Shown: piece after piece, positions 6,829 to 15,865 of the stretch
Layout: each line of letters opens with the position of its first letter
Numbering within the stretch: the stretch's first letter is position 1
DNA from: Halomonas sp. ML-15
Lineage (GTDB): Bacteria > Pseudomonadota > Gammaproteobacteria > Pseudomonadales > Halomonadaceae
DNA: 64,000 nt
Direction: 5' to 3'
Assembly (NCBI RefSeq): GCF_014779595.1
Contig: NZ_JACXZT010000019.1
Location: 742,945-806,944 of the forward strand
The notes under the pieces: model-generated
The model's input: only the letters and a program-made list of their open reading frames with translations
Told to the model about the DNA's origin: nothing
The model's database searches: none
Made by a program: the position numbers and the translations under genes

Positions 6829-6998
6829 AGTGTTTTCTGCCGTTTTCCTGGGTTCCATCTTCGTCGCTTTGGGGAGCCCTTTCTTGAAGACAGCATAGGG
6901 TGTCATTCCCTTCATGTTGCGGCCCTGGTAGGGGCGTTTTGTGTTGTAGGTAGCCAGATAGTCGCCTAGTCCTGCTGCATCTCTTCTAGGGTATCTCA
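6773..6998 (-). mobile_element. Remnant of IS481-type insertion sequence
   Basis: A TGT-starting end at 6773 is followed by a short GC hairpin (GCCCC-CGT-GGGGC, 6803-6814) and by the 3' end of a minus-strand transposase. Only the transposase C-terminus remains and the far end of the element is not recognisable. The stretch 6998-7098 up to the MFS gene contains no feature I can name; a minus-strand open frame ending at 6996 shows no family resemblance. Confidence 0.55.
6823..6986 (-). pseudogene. IS481/rve-type transposase C-terminal fragment, frameshifted
   Basis: Read on the minus strand, DYLATYNTKRPYQGRNMKG and then MTPYAVFKKGLPK before a TAA at 6823-6825 is the C-terminal integrase-core tail typical of IS481-like transposases. 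The preceding EEMQQD lies in another frame: a single-base loss near 6969 breaks the reading frame (GAC TAG where GAC CTx would be expected). Everything upstream of it is gone. It marks the junction between the integron array and the flanking operon. Confidence 0.65.
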
Positions 6999-7098
6999 CC
7001 AATAGTTGGCAGCTACGCCGCTAAGCGACGTGCCACCAACTTTCAGACCGGCTTTCAGGTACGTATAAGCAATCGTCGCTCTATTCTCTCCCGATGCC

Positions 7099-8298
7099 TC
7101 AGTTACAGGAACCGGCTTGCGTTTCGGCTATCAGCGTTGGCTGCCGGCGCAGATTGACGATCTGCAAAAAAGCACCCAACGCTGCTATACCGCCAGCGCA
7201 TGCGGCCAGTGACCATACAGGTAGCTGCAGCAACAATACGAAGCCACCTGCCGCAGCACCAATAGCACTGCCCAGGTACAGTGCTGATTCATTCAGGGCT
7301 ATGGCTAGATTGCCGTCTCCCTTAGCTTGGCGGGCCCGGATCAGTTCGTTATTTTGCGGCACCTGCAAGGCCCAACCAACAGCACCCCAAAGAACGATCG
7401 GCAGCATGACCAACCAGGTACTTAGCGCAGCTGTAACCGGTAGGACAAATAGTGATCCTGCAAGAATCAACATAATGGCAAAGGTGACATAAGGTCCCTT
7501 GAGTCGATCAACCAATGGCCCGACCAAGAAGCTACCGAGGACGCCGCCAATGCCCCAAACCCAGAGGTAGGGCGTGACTGAACGTACGGCACCGTAAGCT
7601 GGGTCAGTCAACAGCGGCGCGATGAAGGTGTACATTCCGAGGCTGGCAATGGCTGCAAGCAGAGAGACCGTCAGGATAACCAGTACATGTCCGTCACTGA
7701 GGATTGCCAGCTTCTGTCCCAACGAGCTGGCTTTAGCTGCAGGTAGCGCTGGGAGTTTCAGCAGCAAGCCAATAAAGGCAATCAAGCCGAGAAGGGCCAC
7801 CAGCCAAAGAGCGGATTGCCACCCCAACTGCTCTGCAAACAATAGGCTGAGTGGTACGCCCAACACCACACCGCTGGCCATGCCGCCCATAATGATGGCG
7901 ATAGCCTTGCCGCGGTGTTCTGGGGTGGAGACTGCCGCAGAGGCGCCAATGCCCATGGCCAGGTATACACCGGCACCTACGCCGGCAATGGCGCGCCAGA
8001 CCATCAGCACGGTGAAGCTTTCGGTCAATGCGCTGGCGGCATTGGCGATGACGAACAGACCGAGAGATAACAGCAGCCCGGCACGCTGACGGTGCGCTGG
8101 GGTCAGGGCAACGAAGATCGGCGAGCCCAGCCCATAGGCCAGGGTGAATGCGGTAACCAACTGCGCGGCTACTGCTACGGAAACCGTGAACGAGGCTTCG
8201 ATCATCGGGATCAGCCCAGCGGTAACGTAGGAAGCCATCCCAAGGGAGAAGGCTCCCAGGGCGATGAGGTAGATGGAAGATTGGTTGGATGTATTCAT
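7099..8298 (-). CDS. MFS efflux transporter (DHA1/AraJ type)
   Basis: 399 residues with about 12 hydrophobic segments; typical DHA1 features are present, including GSPIFVAL around the 2-3 loop, VWRAIAGVGAGVYLAMG in helix 4-5 and a symmetrical second half. It is the last gene of the minus-strand cluster, 88 bases after the asparagine synthase, so it plausibly exports the product of that cluster. Those 88 bases contain a GC hairpin that may reduce read-through. Substrate unknown. The gene ends close to the IS remnant. Confidence 0.75.
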   Translation of the reverse strand: MNTSNQSSIYLIALGAFSLGMASYVTAGLIPMIEASFTVSVAVAAQLVTAFTLAYGLGSPIFVALTPAHRQRAGLLLSLGLFVIANAASALTESFTVLMVWRAIAGVGAGVYLAMGIGASAAVSTPEHRGKAIAIIMGGMASGVVLGVPLSLLFAEQLGWQSALWLVALLGLIAFIGLLLKLPALPAAKASSLGQKLAILSDGHVLVILTVSLLAAIASLGMYTFIAPLLTDPAYGAVRSVTPYLWVWGIGGVLGSFLVGPLVDRLKGPYVTFAIMLILAGSLFVLPVTAALSTWLVMLPIVLWGAVGWALQVPQNNELIRARQAKGDGNLAIALNESALYLGSAIGAAAGGFVLLLQLPVWSLAACAGGIAALGAFLQIVNLRRQPTLIAETQAGSCN

Positions 8299-8352
8299 GC
8301 TGATTGCTCGCTTTCGTTCCGGTGAACTCGAGGGTGGTATGGTTAAGGGATA

Positions 8353-8371
8353 CGGCCTCGAAACGAGGCCG
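8353..8371. terminator. Hairpin between asparagine synthase and MFS genes
   Basis: Perfect 8-bp stem CGGCCTCG with triloop AAA and CGAGGCCG. No clear T-run follows on either strand, so it could be a weak terminator or an mRNA-processing or attenuating hairpin inside the operon. Confidence 0.45.
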
Positions 8372-8386
8372 CACCCGTTGTGGGGG

Positions 8387-10240
8387 CTAGAGTTCCAGGC
8401 TGACGTCGTATTCGCTCAGCCAAGTGTTGAGGCCGACCGCTAACTCCATCCCCATGCGTTCGTACATGGGCGAGACACTGCCGAGCGGCTTGGCCAGGGT
8501 TTGTTGGATTCGGTTGCTGTCGAGCAGTGGCGTCACCGGTGCATTGCGATCAGCATGAATGGCGGTTAAGGCGTTGCGCAGTGCCTGCTCGTAGGCCGGG
8601 TCCTGTGTGGATGGGTAGGGGCTCTTGACCCGATCACTGATCGAATCCGGCAGCAGGTCGCGCGTTGCCGCGCGCAATATGCTCTTCTCCCGCCCGTCGA
8701 AGGCTTTTTGTGTCCATGGGATATTGAAGGCGTACTCCACCAGGCGGTGGTCACAGAAGGGCACTCGCACCTCAAGGCCAACGGCCATACTCATGCGATC
8801 CTTGCGATCCAGCAGGGTCTGCACAAAGCGCGTCAGATTTACGTAACTCATCTGTCGCATGCGCTGGTCCATCACGCTTTCGTTTGATAGCACCGGTGCC
8901 TCGGCGATGGCTTGGGCATAGCTGTCGTTCAAGAAACTCTGCATGTCCAACTGGGCCAGCAGGCCTTGGTCGAACAGGGGTTTGCCGTCGAAGTACTTGC
9001 CTGTCACCGAGGTAAGCCAGGGAAAGGTGTCGGCCTGGATCGCTTCCGAGTCATGGAACCAGCGGTAGCCGCCGAATACCTCGTCCGCGCTCTCGCCTGA
9101 CAGCGCCACTGTCGAGTGCTGACGCACCTCCTGAAACAGGCGGTAGAGCGACGGCCACATGTCGCCCCAGAAGGCTGGCGGCAGGTCGAGGGCGCGCACG
9201 ACCTGTGCACGTAGCGCTGGGTCGGCCAGTTCGCGGCTGTCGAGGACAATTTCCTGGTGGCTGGAGCGGATCTTCTCCACTAGGTCGCGGACAAAGGGGG
9301 CATCCGGTGTTCCACGAACGGCATCGCTGGTGAAGCCGCCACCGTGATCGACGAAGTCGACGGAAAAGGAGCGGATGTTCTCCTTGCCGGCGGCCAGCAA
9401 TTTCTTCGAGGCCAGCGCGGTGATGATCGAGGAGTCGAGACCTCCCGACAACAGGCTGCACAGCGGTACGTCGGCGACGATCTGGCATTCGACGATGTCC
9501 TCCAGCAGCTCGCGAGTATGGCAAATGGTCTCGTCCAGCGAGTGTCTGTGCTCGCGCGCTTCCAGCTTCCAGTAGTGACGGCGGCTTAGTCCCTGGCAGT
9601 TGATTCGCACGATCTCGCCCGGCATCACCTCGCGCATGCCGGCAAAGACGGCATGCCCGGGTGTCTTTACCATTTCCAGGATTTCGCGCAGGCCATCGGC
9701 GTGCACCTTGCGCGGTACCAGGGGATTGGCCAGCAGCGCCTTGGGCTCGGAGCCGAATACCACGCCGTCAGATGTCGGGAAGTAGTACAGTGGCTTGACC
9801 CCCATGCGGTCGCGGATCAGCAGCAGCTCCTGCGAGCGTAGGTCCCAGAGGGCGAAGGCATACATGCCGTTGAGCCGCTCGACGAAGGCTTCGCCCCATT
9901 GCACATAGGCGCGCAGCACCACCTCGGTATCACTATGGGTTTCGAACTGATGTCCTAGTTGTTGCAGCTCGGCGCGTAATTCGTGGAAGTTGTAGACTTC
10001 GCCACTGTAGGTAATGGCGACGACTTCACGTGGCCCTCCGTGCATGGCAGTCATCGGTTGGCGGCCACCCTCCAAATCTATGATAGATAATCGGCGATGC
10101 CCCAGGCCGACTGGACCATCGATCCACAGTCCACCGGCATCCGGTCCGCGCAGGGCCATGGTGTCGGTCATTCGTTGGAGGGTGCCGCGTTGCGTTTCCA
10201 TGTTCTGGCTGTATGACAGCCATCCAGCGATTCCACACAT
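8387..10240 (-). CDS. asnB: Asparagine synthase-like glutamine amidotransferase (AsnB family)
   Basis: 617 residues. Start chosen at 10240 because MCGIAGW places Cys2, the glutaminase nucleophile exposed after Met removal, at the N-terminus, with AAGGAG just upstream; a longer open frame exists but would bury it. The N-terminal Ntn glutaminase domain (MALRGPDAGG, GLGHRRLSIIDL) is followed by the synthetase domain with PP-loop SGGLDSS and the later SGESADEVFGGY. Such enzymes transfer ammonia from Gln to a carboxylate via acyl-AMP. Its place in a four-gene operon with an alpha-oxoamine synthase suggests amide formation on a specialised metabolite rather than housekeeping asparagine. This is inferred from context. 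Confidence 0.85.
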   Translation of the reverse strand: MCGIAGWLSYSQNMETQRGTLQRMTDTMALRGPDAGGLWIDGPVGLGHRRLSIIDLEGGRQPMTAMHGGPREVVAITYSGEVYNFHELRAELQQLGHQFETHSDTEVVLRAYVQWGEAFVERLNGMYAFALWDLRSQELLLIRDRMGVKPLYYFPTSDGVVFGSEPKALLANPLVPRKVHADGLREILEMVKTPGHAVFAGMREVMPGEIVRINCQGLSRRHYWKLEAREHRHSLDETICHTRELLEDIVECQIVADVPLCSLLSGGLDSSIITALASKKLLAAGKENIRSFSVDFVDHGGGFTSDAVRGTPDAPFVRDLVEKIRSSHQEIVLDSRELADPALRAQVVRALDLPPAFWGDMWPSLYRLFQEVRQHSTVALSGESADEVFGGYRWFHDSEAIQADTFPWLTSVTGKYFDGKPLFDQGLLAQLDMQSFLNDSYAQAIAEAPVLSNESVMDQRMRQMSYVNLTRFVQTLLDRKDRMSMAVGLEVRVPFCDHRLVEYAFNIPWTQKAFDGREKSILRAATRDLLPDSISDRVKSPYPSTQDPAYEQALRNALTAIHADRNAPVTPLLDSNRIQQTLAKPLGSVSPMYERMGMELAVGLNTWLSEYDVSLEL

Positions 10241-10262
10241 AGTCTTTCTCCTTGTGAATGGG

Positions 10263-11333
10263 CTACCCGAGGCTTTCCAGGTCGCTGTCCTCGGCCAGCA
10301 GCACGCGCGTTTCGCCATGGACGTAGCGAACCGGTGGTGGGGTTTGGGCTTGGTTGTCGAGCTCGTTGAGCATGCGCTGTAGCTCCATGGCGGTTTCGAG
10401 ATCGGCGAAGGCTTGGCGCGGTGCTTCTTTGAACGCCACCGCCCGCACCACCTGAAGGCATAGGCGTGAGAGCTTGTGCAGGGTGTCTAGCCCCGACTCG
10501 TTGGGTGCAGTGTCATACTCGTGCAGTAGCTCCTCGGTGCCGTTCGCGTCTCGCGTCCATATCCGCAACTGGTCGTGATCCCAGCGCGGTGTGTCGAATA
10601 CCAGGCGCGCGTGGATCAGCCGGGCGTCGCGGTCGACGAAGCTGAAGTCCAACGTGCGCTGGCGTGCGATGTTGACGAAGCTGGCGTAGCCGGTGACTCG
10701 TGCCTCTCCTAGGCTGCCGGTGAGCTGCACGGTATCGAGCACATCGCTGCCGGAGATCGAGAAGTCCGAGCGCACGCCAAGTACGCCATGCAGCTTGAGC
10801 TGCATGGCGCGTGGGCAGATCCAGCCGAGCAGATCCAGGGCATGGATCACTTCGCTGGTCACACCGCAGGTGGGGCGGTAGTCGTTGATGCGATCCTTGC
10901 CCCAGTGGAAGCTGGCGCGCACCAGTTTCCAGTCGTGTCGTTCGACCCACTCGCGCAATAGCCGGCTGGCGTCCGAGTAGCGCTCCACCAGATCCAGGGC
11001 AAAGCCGCCGACCTGCTGTAGTGCGCCAAGCATCTCGTCGAGGTCGTCGCCCGGCGTGACCAGCGGTTTCTCGCAGAGCACGAAGCCCCGGTAGCCTGCC
11101 AACTGCTTGAGCACGGTGGCATGGCTGTGGTCGTTGACGCTGACTACGACGATATCCGGTGCGAACACTTCCAGCGCATGGCCGACGTTGTCGAAGTAGG
11201 GCAGCTCGGTCGGTTTCTGTCGACGCCCGACATAGGCCAGCGACAACGGCAAGCCGGTGATCGTGGCGATATGGTTAAAGGCGCATCGGTAGCGGTTTCC
11301 GGCATAGCCCAGGCCGATGATCAGGATCTTCAT
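10263..11333 (-). CDS. Gfo/Idh/MocA family oxidoreductase
   Basis: 356 residues. N-terminal Rossmann fold with GLGYAGNR (7-14), then VVVSVNDHSH and the CEKPLVTP motif whose Lys is the conserved catalytic residue of the family; the C-terminal alpha/beta domain includes the HALDLLG helix. NAD(P)-dependent reduction or oxidation of a sugar- or keto-type substrate is the family activity. The ATG overlaps the stop of the GNAT gene upstream (ATGA), so translation is coupled. In this operon it may reduce the amino-ketone made by the oxoamine synthase, which is an inference. Confidence 0.75.
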   Translation of the reverse strand: MKILIIGLGYAGNRYRCAFNHIATITGLPLSLAYVGRRQKPTELPYFDNVGHALEVFAPDIVVVSVNDHSHATVLKQLAGYRGFVLCEKPLVTPGDDLDEMLGALQQVGGFALDLVERYSDASRLLREWVERHDWKLVRASFHWGKDRINDYRPTCGVTSEVIHALDLLGWICPRAMQLKLHGVLGVRSDFSISGSDVLDTVQLTGSLGEARVTGYASFVNIARQRTLDFSFVDRDARLIHARLVFDTPRWDHDQLRIWTRDANGTEELLHEYDTAPNESGLDTLHKLSRLCLQVVRAVAFKEAPRQAFADLETAMELQRMLNELDNQAQTPPPVRYVHGETRVLLAEDSDLESLG

Positions 11334-11833
11334 GTCGTGGCCTCCTGATGAATCAGCAGGCGTTCGTCACTGACGGCGAAACCAAGGGCCTGATACAGCC
11401 TGCCGGCGGCTTCGGTGCTCTGCAGCACCACGGAGCCTACGCTGCAGCTGGCGAACCAGCGCAGCAGGTGCTGCATCAATTGCCGGGCTATGCCTTGGTT
11501 ACGCCATTGCGGCTCGACCACTACCGACTGTACCCAGCCGGACAGGCCGTTAAGGCATCCGGGCGCTGGCGCACGTTGATCGATTATCGCGGTTGCGCAG
11601 CCAAGCACTTCACCAGATTCCTTGTGTTCTGCGGCGAGAACCAGCACACAACTGCTTGCTTTTAAATGGCTGTTCAACCAGGTGCGGTAAGCCGCACGCC
11701 AGCGCATCGAGTCTTCTGGTGTCTTGCTTGAATACATGGCTTCAGTGCCATCCAGGAGGTAAGCGCGTAGCCTCACTAACCTGTCCAGGTCGGCCGTCGT
11801 CGCAGGGCGCACGATAAGGAAGGGCAGATCCAT
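11330..11833 (-). CDS. GNAT family N-acetyltransferase
   Basis: 167 residues. The acetyl-CoA loop motif is present as VEPQWRNQGIARQLMQHLL (motif A, R/Q-x-x-G-I-A) and the C-terminal LYQALGFAVSDE is the usual last strand. It overlaps both neighbours by ATGA junctions, so it is a committed member of the operon. Likely acylates an amine intermediate or the product, possibly for self-protection. Substrate unknown. Confidence 0.75.
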   Translation of the reverse strand: MDLPFLIVRPATTADLDRLVRLRAYLLDGTEAMYSSKTPEDSMRWRAAYRTWLNSHLKASSCVLVLAAEHKESGEVLGCATAIIDQRAPAPGCLNGLSGWVQSVVVEPQWRNQGIARQLMQHLLRWFASCSVGSVVLQSTEAAGRLYQALGFAVSDERLLIHQEATT

Positions 11834-13065
11834 CAGGCCACCTCCGCACTGAATACTTGGGACGCAAGCGGAATGGAGAAATGCTCGAATGTCTCACGTA
11901 GTGAAACTGCCAAGTGCTCGATTTGGGCGTCGCTGTGGTTTGGTGTGGCATTCACGCGAAAGCGCTCTGTGCCCACCGGTACCGATGGGTAATTGATAGG
12001 TTGCAGATATACACCGTGGGTATGCAGCAAGCGTTCGGCCGCAGATTTGCAGCGCTGCGCCTCGCCCACAAGCACCGGCAGTACGTGCGTCTGTGAGCAG
12101 GGCATGACTGGAATGTCATGTTGACTGAGGTGTTCGCGCAGCTTGGCCGTTTGGGCGTGCAGCCGCTCCCGCTCCGCACTGCTGGCCTTCAAGTGCTCGA
12201 CGCTGGCCAGGCAACCAGCGGTGATTGCCGGAGGAAGCGAGGTGGTAAAAATGAAGCCGGTAGCGAAGGAACGCACGGCATCGACAAGAACATGACTCGA
12301 GGCGATATAGCCACCAATTACCCCGATGGCCTTGGCCATGGTGCCTTGAATGATATCTACTTGATCGATAAGGTCGCGTGCAGCCGCTATGCCTGCGCCA
12401 CGAGGGCCGTACATGCCAACGGCATGTACTTCGTCGAGATAGGTGAGAGCGTTGTAACGCTTGGCAACGGTGACGATCTCCTCAATGGGGGAAATGTCTC
12501 CGTCCATCGAATAGACTGACTCGAACACCACAAGCTTTGGTCGATTCAGTTGATAGCTGGACAGAATCTGCTCTAGATGGGCTACGTCGCTATGACGGAA
12601 GATCTGGCGCTCGTTGGGCGCCGAGCGGATGCCGTTAACGATAGAAGCGTGGTTCAGTTCGTCGCTGATCACCACGCAGTTGGGAATGCGACGTAGAAGG
12701 CATTGGAGGGTGGCATCGTTGGAGCCGAAGCCGGTAGGGAAAACCAGTGCAGCTTCCTTACCATGCCAGTCGGCGAGGCTTGCCTCCAGGCGGGCGTATA
12801 CTTCATGAGACCCACCAATATTGCGTGACCCGCCGGAGCCGGCACCGTAGACCCCTAGGGCTCTGTGCATCTCCGTAAGTACGTACGGATGCTGAGACAT
12901 TCCCAGGTAGTCGTTGCTGCACCAGATAACTACCGGCTCTGGGTGGCTGTCGCTCAGCCTGGCTAGTGGATACTGCCCACAGAGGCGACTGAGGGTGGTG
13001 AAGGTCCGATACTGACTTGAGGATTTCAGAGTCTCTAGCTGATCGCGAAGAAGTGATTGGTACAT
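11833..13065 (-). CDS. Alpha-oxoamine synthase (5-aminolevulinate synthase-like, PLP)
   Basis: 410 residues. Start set at 13065 (MYQSLLRD) with AAAGGGG about 10 bases upstream; an earlier in-frame ATG would add 18 atypical residues. Hallmarks of the fold-type I alpha-oxoamine synthases: [40 protein letters not shown], and [13 protein letters not shown], where Lys is the PLP Schiff-base residue. It is closer to ALAS than to BioF in the RNIGG and HAVGMYG signatures. These enzymes join an amino acid to an acyl-CoA with decarboxylation. Gammaproteobacteria make haem by the C5 route, so an ALAS-type gene here points to secondary metabolism. First gene of the operon. Confidence 0.85.
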   Translation of the reverse strand: MYQSLLRDQLETLKSSSQYRTFTTLSRLCGQYPLARLSDSHPEPVVIWCSNDYLGMSQHPYVLTEMHRALGVYGAGSGGSRNIGGSHEVYARLEASLADWHGKEAALVFPTGFGSNDATLQCLLRRIPNCVVISDELNHASIVNGIRSAPNERQIFRHSDVAHLEQILSSYQLNRPKLVVFESVYSMDGDISPIEEIVTVAKRYNALTYLDEVHAVGMYGPRGAGIAAARDLIDQVDIIQGTMAKAIGVIGGYIASSHVLVDAVRSFATGFIFTTSLPPAITAGCLASVEHLKASSAERERLHAQTAKLREHLSQHDIPVMPCSQTHVLPVLVGEAQRCKSAAERLLHTHGVYLQPINYPSVPVGTERFRVNATPNHSDAQIEHLAVSLRETFEHFSIPLASQVFSAEVA

Positions 13066-13217
13066 CCTGATGACCCCTTTGCAGATTGATGACACATCAA
13101 TGTGTAAACTCTTAACCAAGAGTCCTGGCCCGGGTTCGTCAGCCAGGAATGGGTATTCTTCTTCGGTTTTTCGAAGTGTACAATTTGATCGTTTATGCTA
13201 TTACTTGAGGTAACTGT
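13066..13217. promoter_or_regulatory. Divergent control region of the oxoamine synthase cluster
   Basis: 152 AT-richer bases between the first gene of the minus-strand operon and the MmyB-like regulator. It should hold both promoters; no clear palindrome stands out by eye. Confidence 0.4.
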
Positions 13218-14081
13218 ATGAGCACACCTCAGACACCCTCTCAGCACACCCGGGCAGAGCTGGCAGAATTCCTTCGTAGTCGCCGTGAGCGAATCTCACC
13301 TAAAGAGGTTGGCTTGCCCGCTGGTGGCCGGCGGCGCACACCGGGGCTGCGGCGCGAAGAGGTAGCCGCCTTGGCTGGGGTTGGCTTGTCTTGGTACACA
13401 TGGCTGGAGCAAGGGCGGGCTATTAAGGCATCCTCTGCTTTTCTCGATAACCTTTCACGAGTGCTCAAGCTGGATGCGACCGAGCGTCGCCACCTTTTCT
13501 TGTTGGCTCATCAGCGGCTGCCTCCGGAGCTCGGCCATACTATCTGTGTGGTTCCTCCGTTGATAAATCGGCTAATGAATGACATCCCTTCACGACCATC
13601 CTATGTACTTAACTTGCGCTGGGATGTGTTGACTTGGAATTCAGCCGCTGACCGGGTGTTTGGGTTTTCAATCCGTCCCGCTGATAGGCGCAATTTTTTG
13701 TGGATACTGTTTACTAGCCCCGGCATGCGCGAGTTATTCTCTCCTTGGGATGAACAAGCGCTACAGATTTTATCGAGCTTCCGTCGTGACTTCGTGCGCG
13801 CGATTCATGATACTGATATCACCGATTTGGTGACGGAGCTGGAAACAGTATCTCCTGATTTCAAGGCGTGGTGGCAGCAGCAGGATATCCATGGTCCATG
13901 CCAAGGCATTCGCCACTTTCAGATACCCACGGTAGGTCAAGTAGAGTTCGAACATACTTCATTGTCTATCGATGAGGATCGTCATCTTCGTCTTGTGTAC
14001 TATGCCGCGAAAGAAGGTAGGCCTGAGAGCCGAGCTTTTGAGAAGTGGCTTCAACAAGAGCCGGTTCAGGAGCAGGTGTAA
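13218..14081 (+). CDS. MmyB-like XRE family transcriptional regulator
   Basis: 287 residues. N-terminal helix-turn-helix (LAEFLRSRRERISPKEVG, RRTPGLRREEVAALAGVG, SWYTWLEQGRAIKASSAFLD) followed by the MmyB-type ligand-binding domain (RPSYVLNLRWDVLTWN, ADRVFGF). It is divergent from the oxoamine synthase operon with a 152-base shared intergenic region, so it is the likely pathway regulator. MmyB-type proteins elsewhere control antibiotic or stress genes and may bind fatty-acyl ligands. Confidence 0.8.
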   Translation: MSTPQTPSQHTRAELAEFLRSRRERISPKEVGLPAGGRRRTPGLRREEVAALAGVGLSWYTWLEQGRAIKASSAFLDNLSRVLKLDATERRHLFLLAHQRLPPELGHTICVVPPLINRLMNDIPSRPSYVLNLRWDVLTWNSAADRVFGFSIRPADRRNFLWILFTSPGMRELFSPWDEQALQILSSFRRDFVRAIHDTDITDLVTELETVSPDFKAWWQQQDIHGPCQGIRHFQIPTVGQVEFEHTSLSIDEDRHLRLVYYAAKEGRPESRAFEKWLQQEPVQEQV

Positions 14082-14181
14082 AGCAATTGGATAGTTCTCA
14101 ATCAAGGAGATACCCTGTCCTCAGCACTCCTACTTTACAGTCCTTTTAAAACTTTCGCGCCAACGAAGAGACCCCACTTCA

Positions 14182-15282
14182 ATGTTCCGTCATGCCCTGT
14201 CTCGGGTGGTGCAAGATGTTCTCTTCATGGTTCTGCTGGCGGCGCTGGTGCCACTGTGGTGGCTTTCCCCCGATGCGGGCTGGGCGCTGCATGAGCGGGT
14301 CGACTGGAAGACCGTAGGGGCACTGGCGGGGCTGATGGTGCTGAGCCGTGGCTTGGAGGTGAGTGGTTACCTTAGCCTGGCGGGCAGTTGGCTGCTGCAG
14401 CGGGTGCAAGGCGAACGCTTGCTGGCGGTCTATCTGATTCTGTTCTCGGCGGGCCTGTCTGCGGTTATCACCAATGATGTGGCGCTGTTTATCGTCGTGC
14501 CGCTTACCGTGGGTCTTCGGCGGGTGGCGGATCTTCCCCTGGGGCGCTTGATCATCTTCGAGGCGCTGGCGGTCAATGCCGGCTCTGCCCTTAGCCCCAT
14601 CGGCAATCCGCAAAATCTCTTTCTCTGGCAGGTCTCCGGCACGGGGTTCCTGGAGTTCACGGCGATGATGGCGCCCTTGGCGCTGGCGCTGACCGCACTG
14701 CTGATTGCGGCAGTGCCGCTGGCGTTTCCTCGCAAGCGTATCTCCGTGTCTGGTGTGGCTGTTGCGGTGTCTCGTGACCACAGGCTGTTCTGGGTTTCGC
14801 TGCTGCTGTATGTGCCTTTTCTGGTCATGGCCGACTGGGGCTATGCGGCCCTGGGAGCCGCCATGCTGATTGTGTTGTATCTGTTTTACCGTCGGCATCT
14901 GCTGCTGGGCGTGGACTGGCTACTGCTGCTGGTGTTTGCGCTGATGTTTATCAATATGAGTCTCTTGGCGGGGCTGCCTGCGGTGCAAGGCGTCACCCAC
15001 CACCTGCTGCAACTGCCAGGCGAGGCGTTTACCGCCGCCGTGCTCACCTCGCAGCTTATGTCCAACGTGCCCGCTGCTATCTTCCTTGCCTCCTTTACTG
15101 ATGACTGGCACGCCCTGGCATGGGGGGTAACGGTGGGCGGGTTCGGTCTGGCGATCGGCTCGCTGGCCAATCTGATTGCCCTGCGCCTCGCTTACCAGCC
15201 CGGCTTGTGGCGCGAGTTCCATCTCTGGTCGGTACCGGCGCTGTTCGGTGGATGGCTGGTTGCGCTGCTGTTGATGCGCTAG
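14182..15282 (+). CDS. SLC13/ArsB-NhaD-type anion permease
   Basis: 366 residues, about ten hydrophobic helices. The signature NAGSALSPIGNPQNLFLW and the earlier SAVITNDVALFIVVPL are re-entrant-loop motifs of the ion transporter superfamily (SLC13, ArsB, NhaD, CitM). A second copy of the loop motif, SQLMSNVPAAIFLASF, is in the C-terminal half. Ion-coupled transport of an anion or Na+/H+ exchange are both possible; the sequence does not decide. Shorter than most members, about 10 helices instead of 11-12. Confidence 0.7.
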   Translation: MFRHALSRVVQDVLFMVLLAALVPLWWLSPDAGWALHERVDWKTVGALAGLMVLSRGLEVSGYLSLAGSWLLQRVQGERLLAVYLILFSAGLSAVITNDVALFIVVPLTVGLRRVADLPLGRLIIFEALAVNAGSALSPIGNPQNLFLWQVSGTGFLEFTAMMAPLALALTALLIAAVPLAFPRKRISVSGVAVAVSRDHRLFWVSLLLYVPFLVMADWGYAALGAAMLIVLYLFYRRHLLLGVDWLLLLVFALMFINMSLLAGLPAVQGVTHHLLQLPGEAFTAAVLTSQLMSNVPAAIFLASFTDDWHALAWGVTVGGFGLAIGSLANLIALRLAYQPGLWREFHLWSVPALFGGWLVALLLMR

Positions 15283-15341
15283 CGTTCAAGGGCCAGCGTG
15301 CCTCAAGGCAAACCAATATCACCATCAAGGATGAATCACTG

Positions 15342-15842
15342 ATGAAACAACTCCTCACTGGTCTATTACTGCTGCTTCTGCTGCCCAGTGCCGCCTTTGC
15401 CGGATCGCTGTGGGGGCCTGTCTCCGCTGGCATGACGACGGAGGAGGTGATGGATGTCTTGGATGACGCTTACGCCTTTGAGGAGGGTGACCGCCTGGCG
15501 ACCAATGCGGTAGAAGCCCTACGCCGGGATGATGTCGAGCTGGCGGGCGAGTCCTTTACCCAGCGCTTTTTCTTCCTCAATGACCAGCTCAGCCAAGTCA
15601 CGCTGAGGCTGGACGACACCCGTGATTTCGATGCCATGCTGACGACGGTAGAGGCGCTGACGGAAAAGATGCGCGATCAATATGGTGAAGAAGTCGACTC
15701 GGAGATAAAGGACTCGGGCCCCATACGGCAAGCGACAGTAAGCTGGATCGATGGTAACCGACGGGTAAGTCTCTTCCTGATGTCGATGGGGGAGGATGAT
15801 TCAATGTTGAATGTTAACTACCAGGTCTATGTGGGTGATTAG
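15342..15842 (+). CDS. Secreted protein of unknown function
   Basis: 166 residues from ATG 15342; AAGG lies about 12 bases upstream. A clear signal peptide (MKQLLTGLLLLLLLPSAAFA, cleavage after AFA) is followed by a small acidic domain with no motif I recognise. A periplasmic protein is likely. It sits between the permease and a GNAT gene, all on one strand, so co-transcription is possible. Confidence 0.65.
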   Translation: MKQLLTGLLLLLLLPSAAFAGSLWGPVSAGMTTEEVMDVLDDAYAFEEGDRLATNAVEALRRDDVELAGESFTQRFFFLNDQLSQVTLRLDDTRDFDAMLTTVEALTEKMRDQYGEEVDSEIKDSGPIRQATVSWIDGNRRVSLFLMSMGEDDSMLNVNYQVYVGD

Positions 15843-15865
15843 ACTTGGGTAGTGAGAGAGCCCCC

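Noticed and set aside
7005..7040. Imperfect inverted repeat resembling an attC
   Set aside because: GTTGG/CCAAC arms pair, but there is no TAAC...GTTRRRY pair at the ends and the rest pairs poorly; it lies in unassigned sequence between the IS remnant and the MFS gene.
6996..7110. Minus-strand open frame running out of the MFS gene end
   Set aside because: No start, no family resemblance and it shares codons with the MFS gene in another frame; too weak to call a gene.
11330..13065. Oxoamine synthase plus GNAT as a saxitoxin SxtA-like loading module
   Set aside because: SxtA joins a malonyl-loading GNAT, an acyl carrier protein, a methyltransferase and an aminotransferase-like domain; no carrier protein or methyltransferase is present here.
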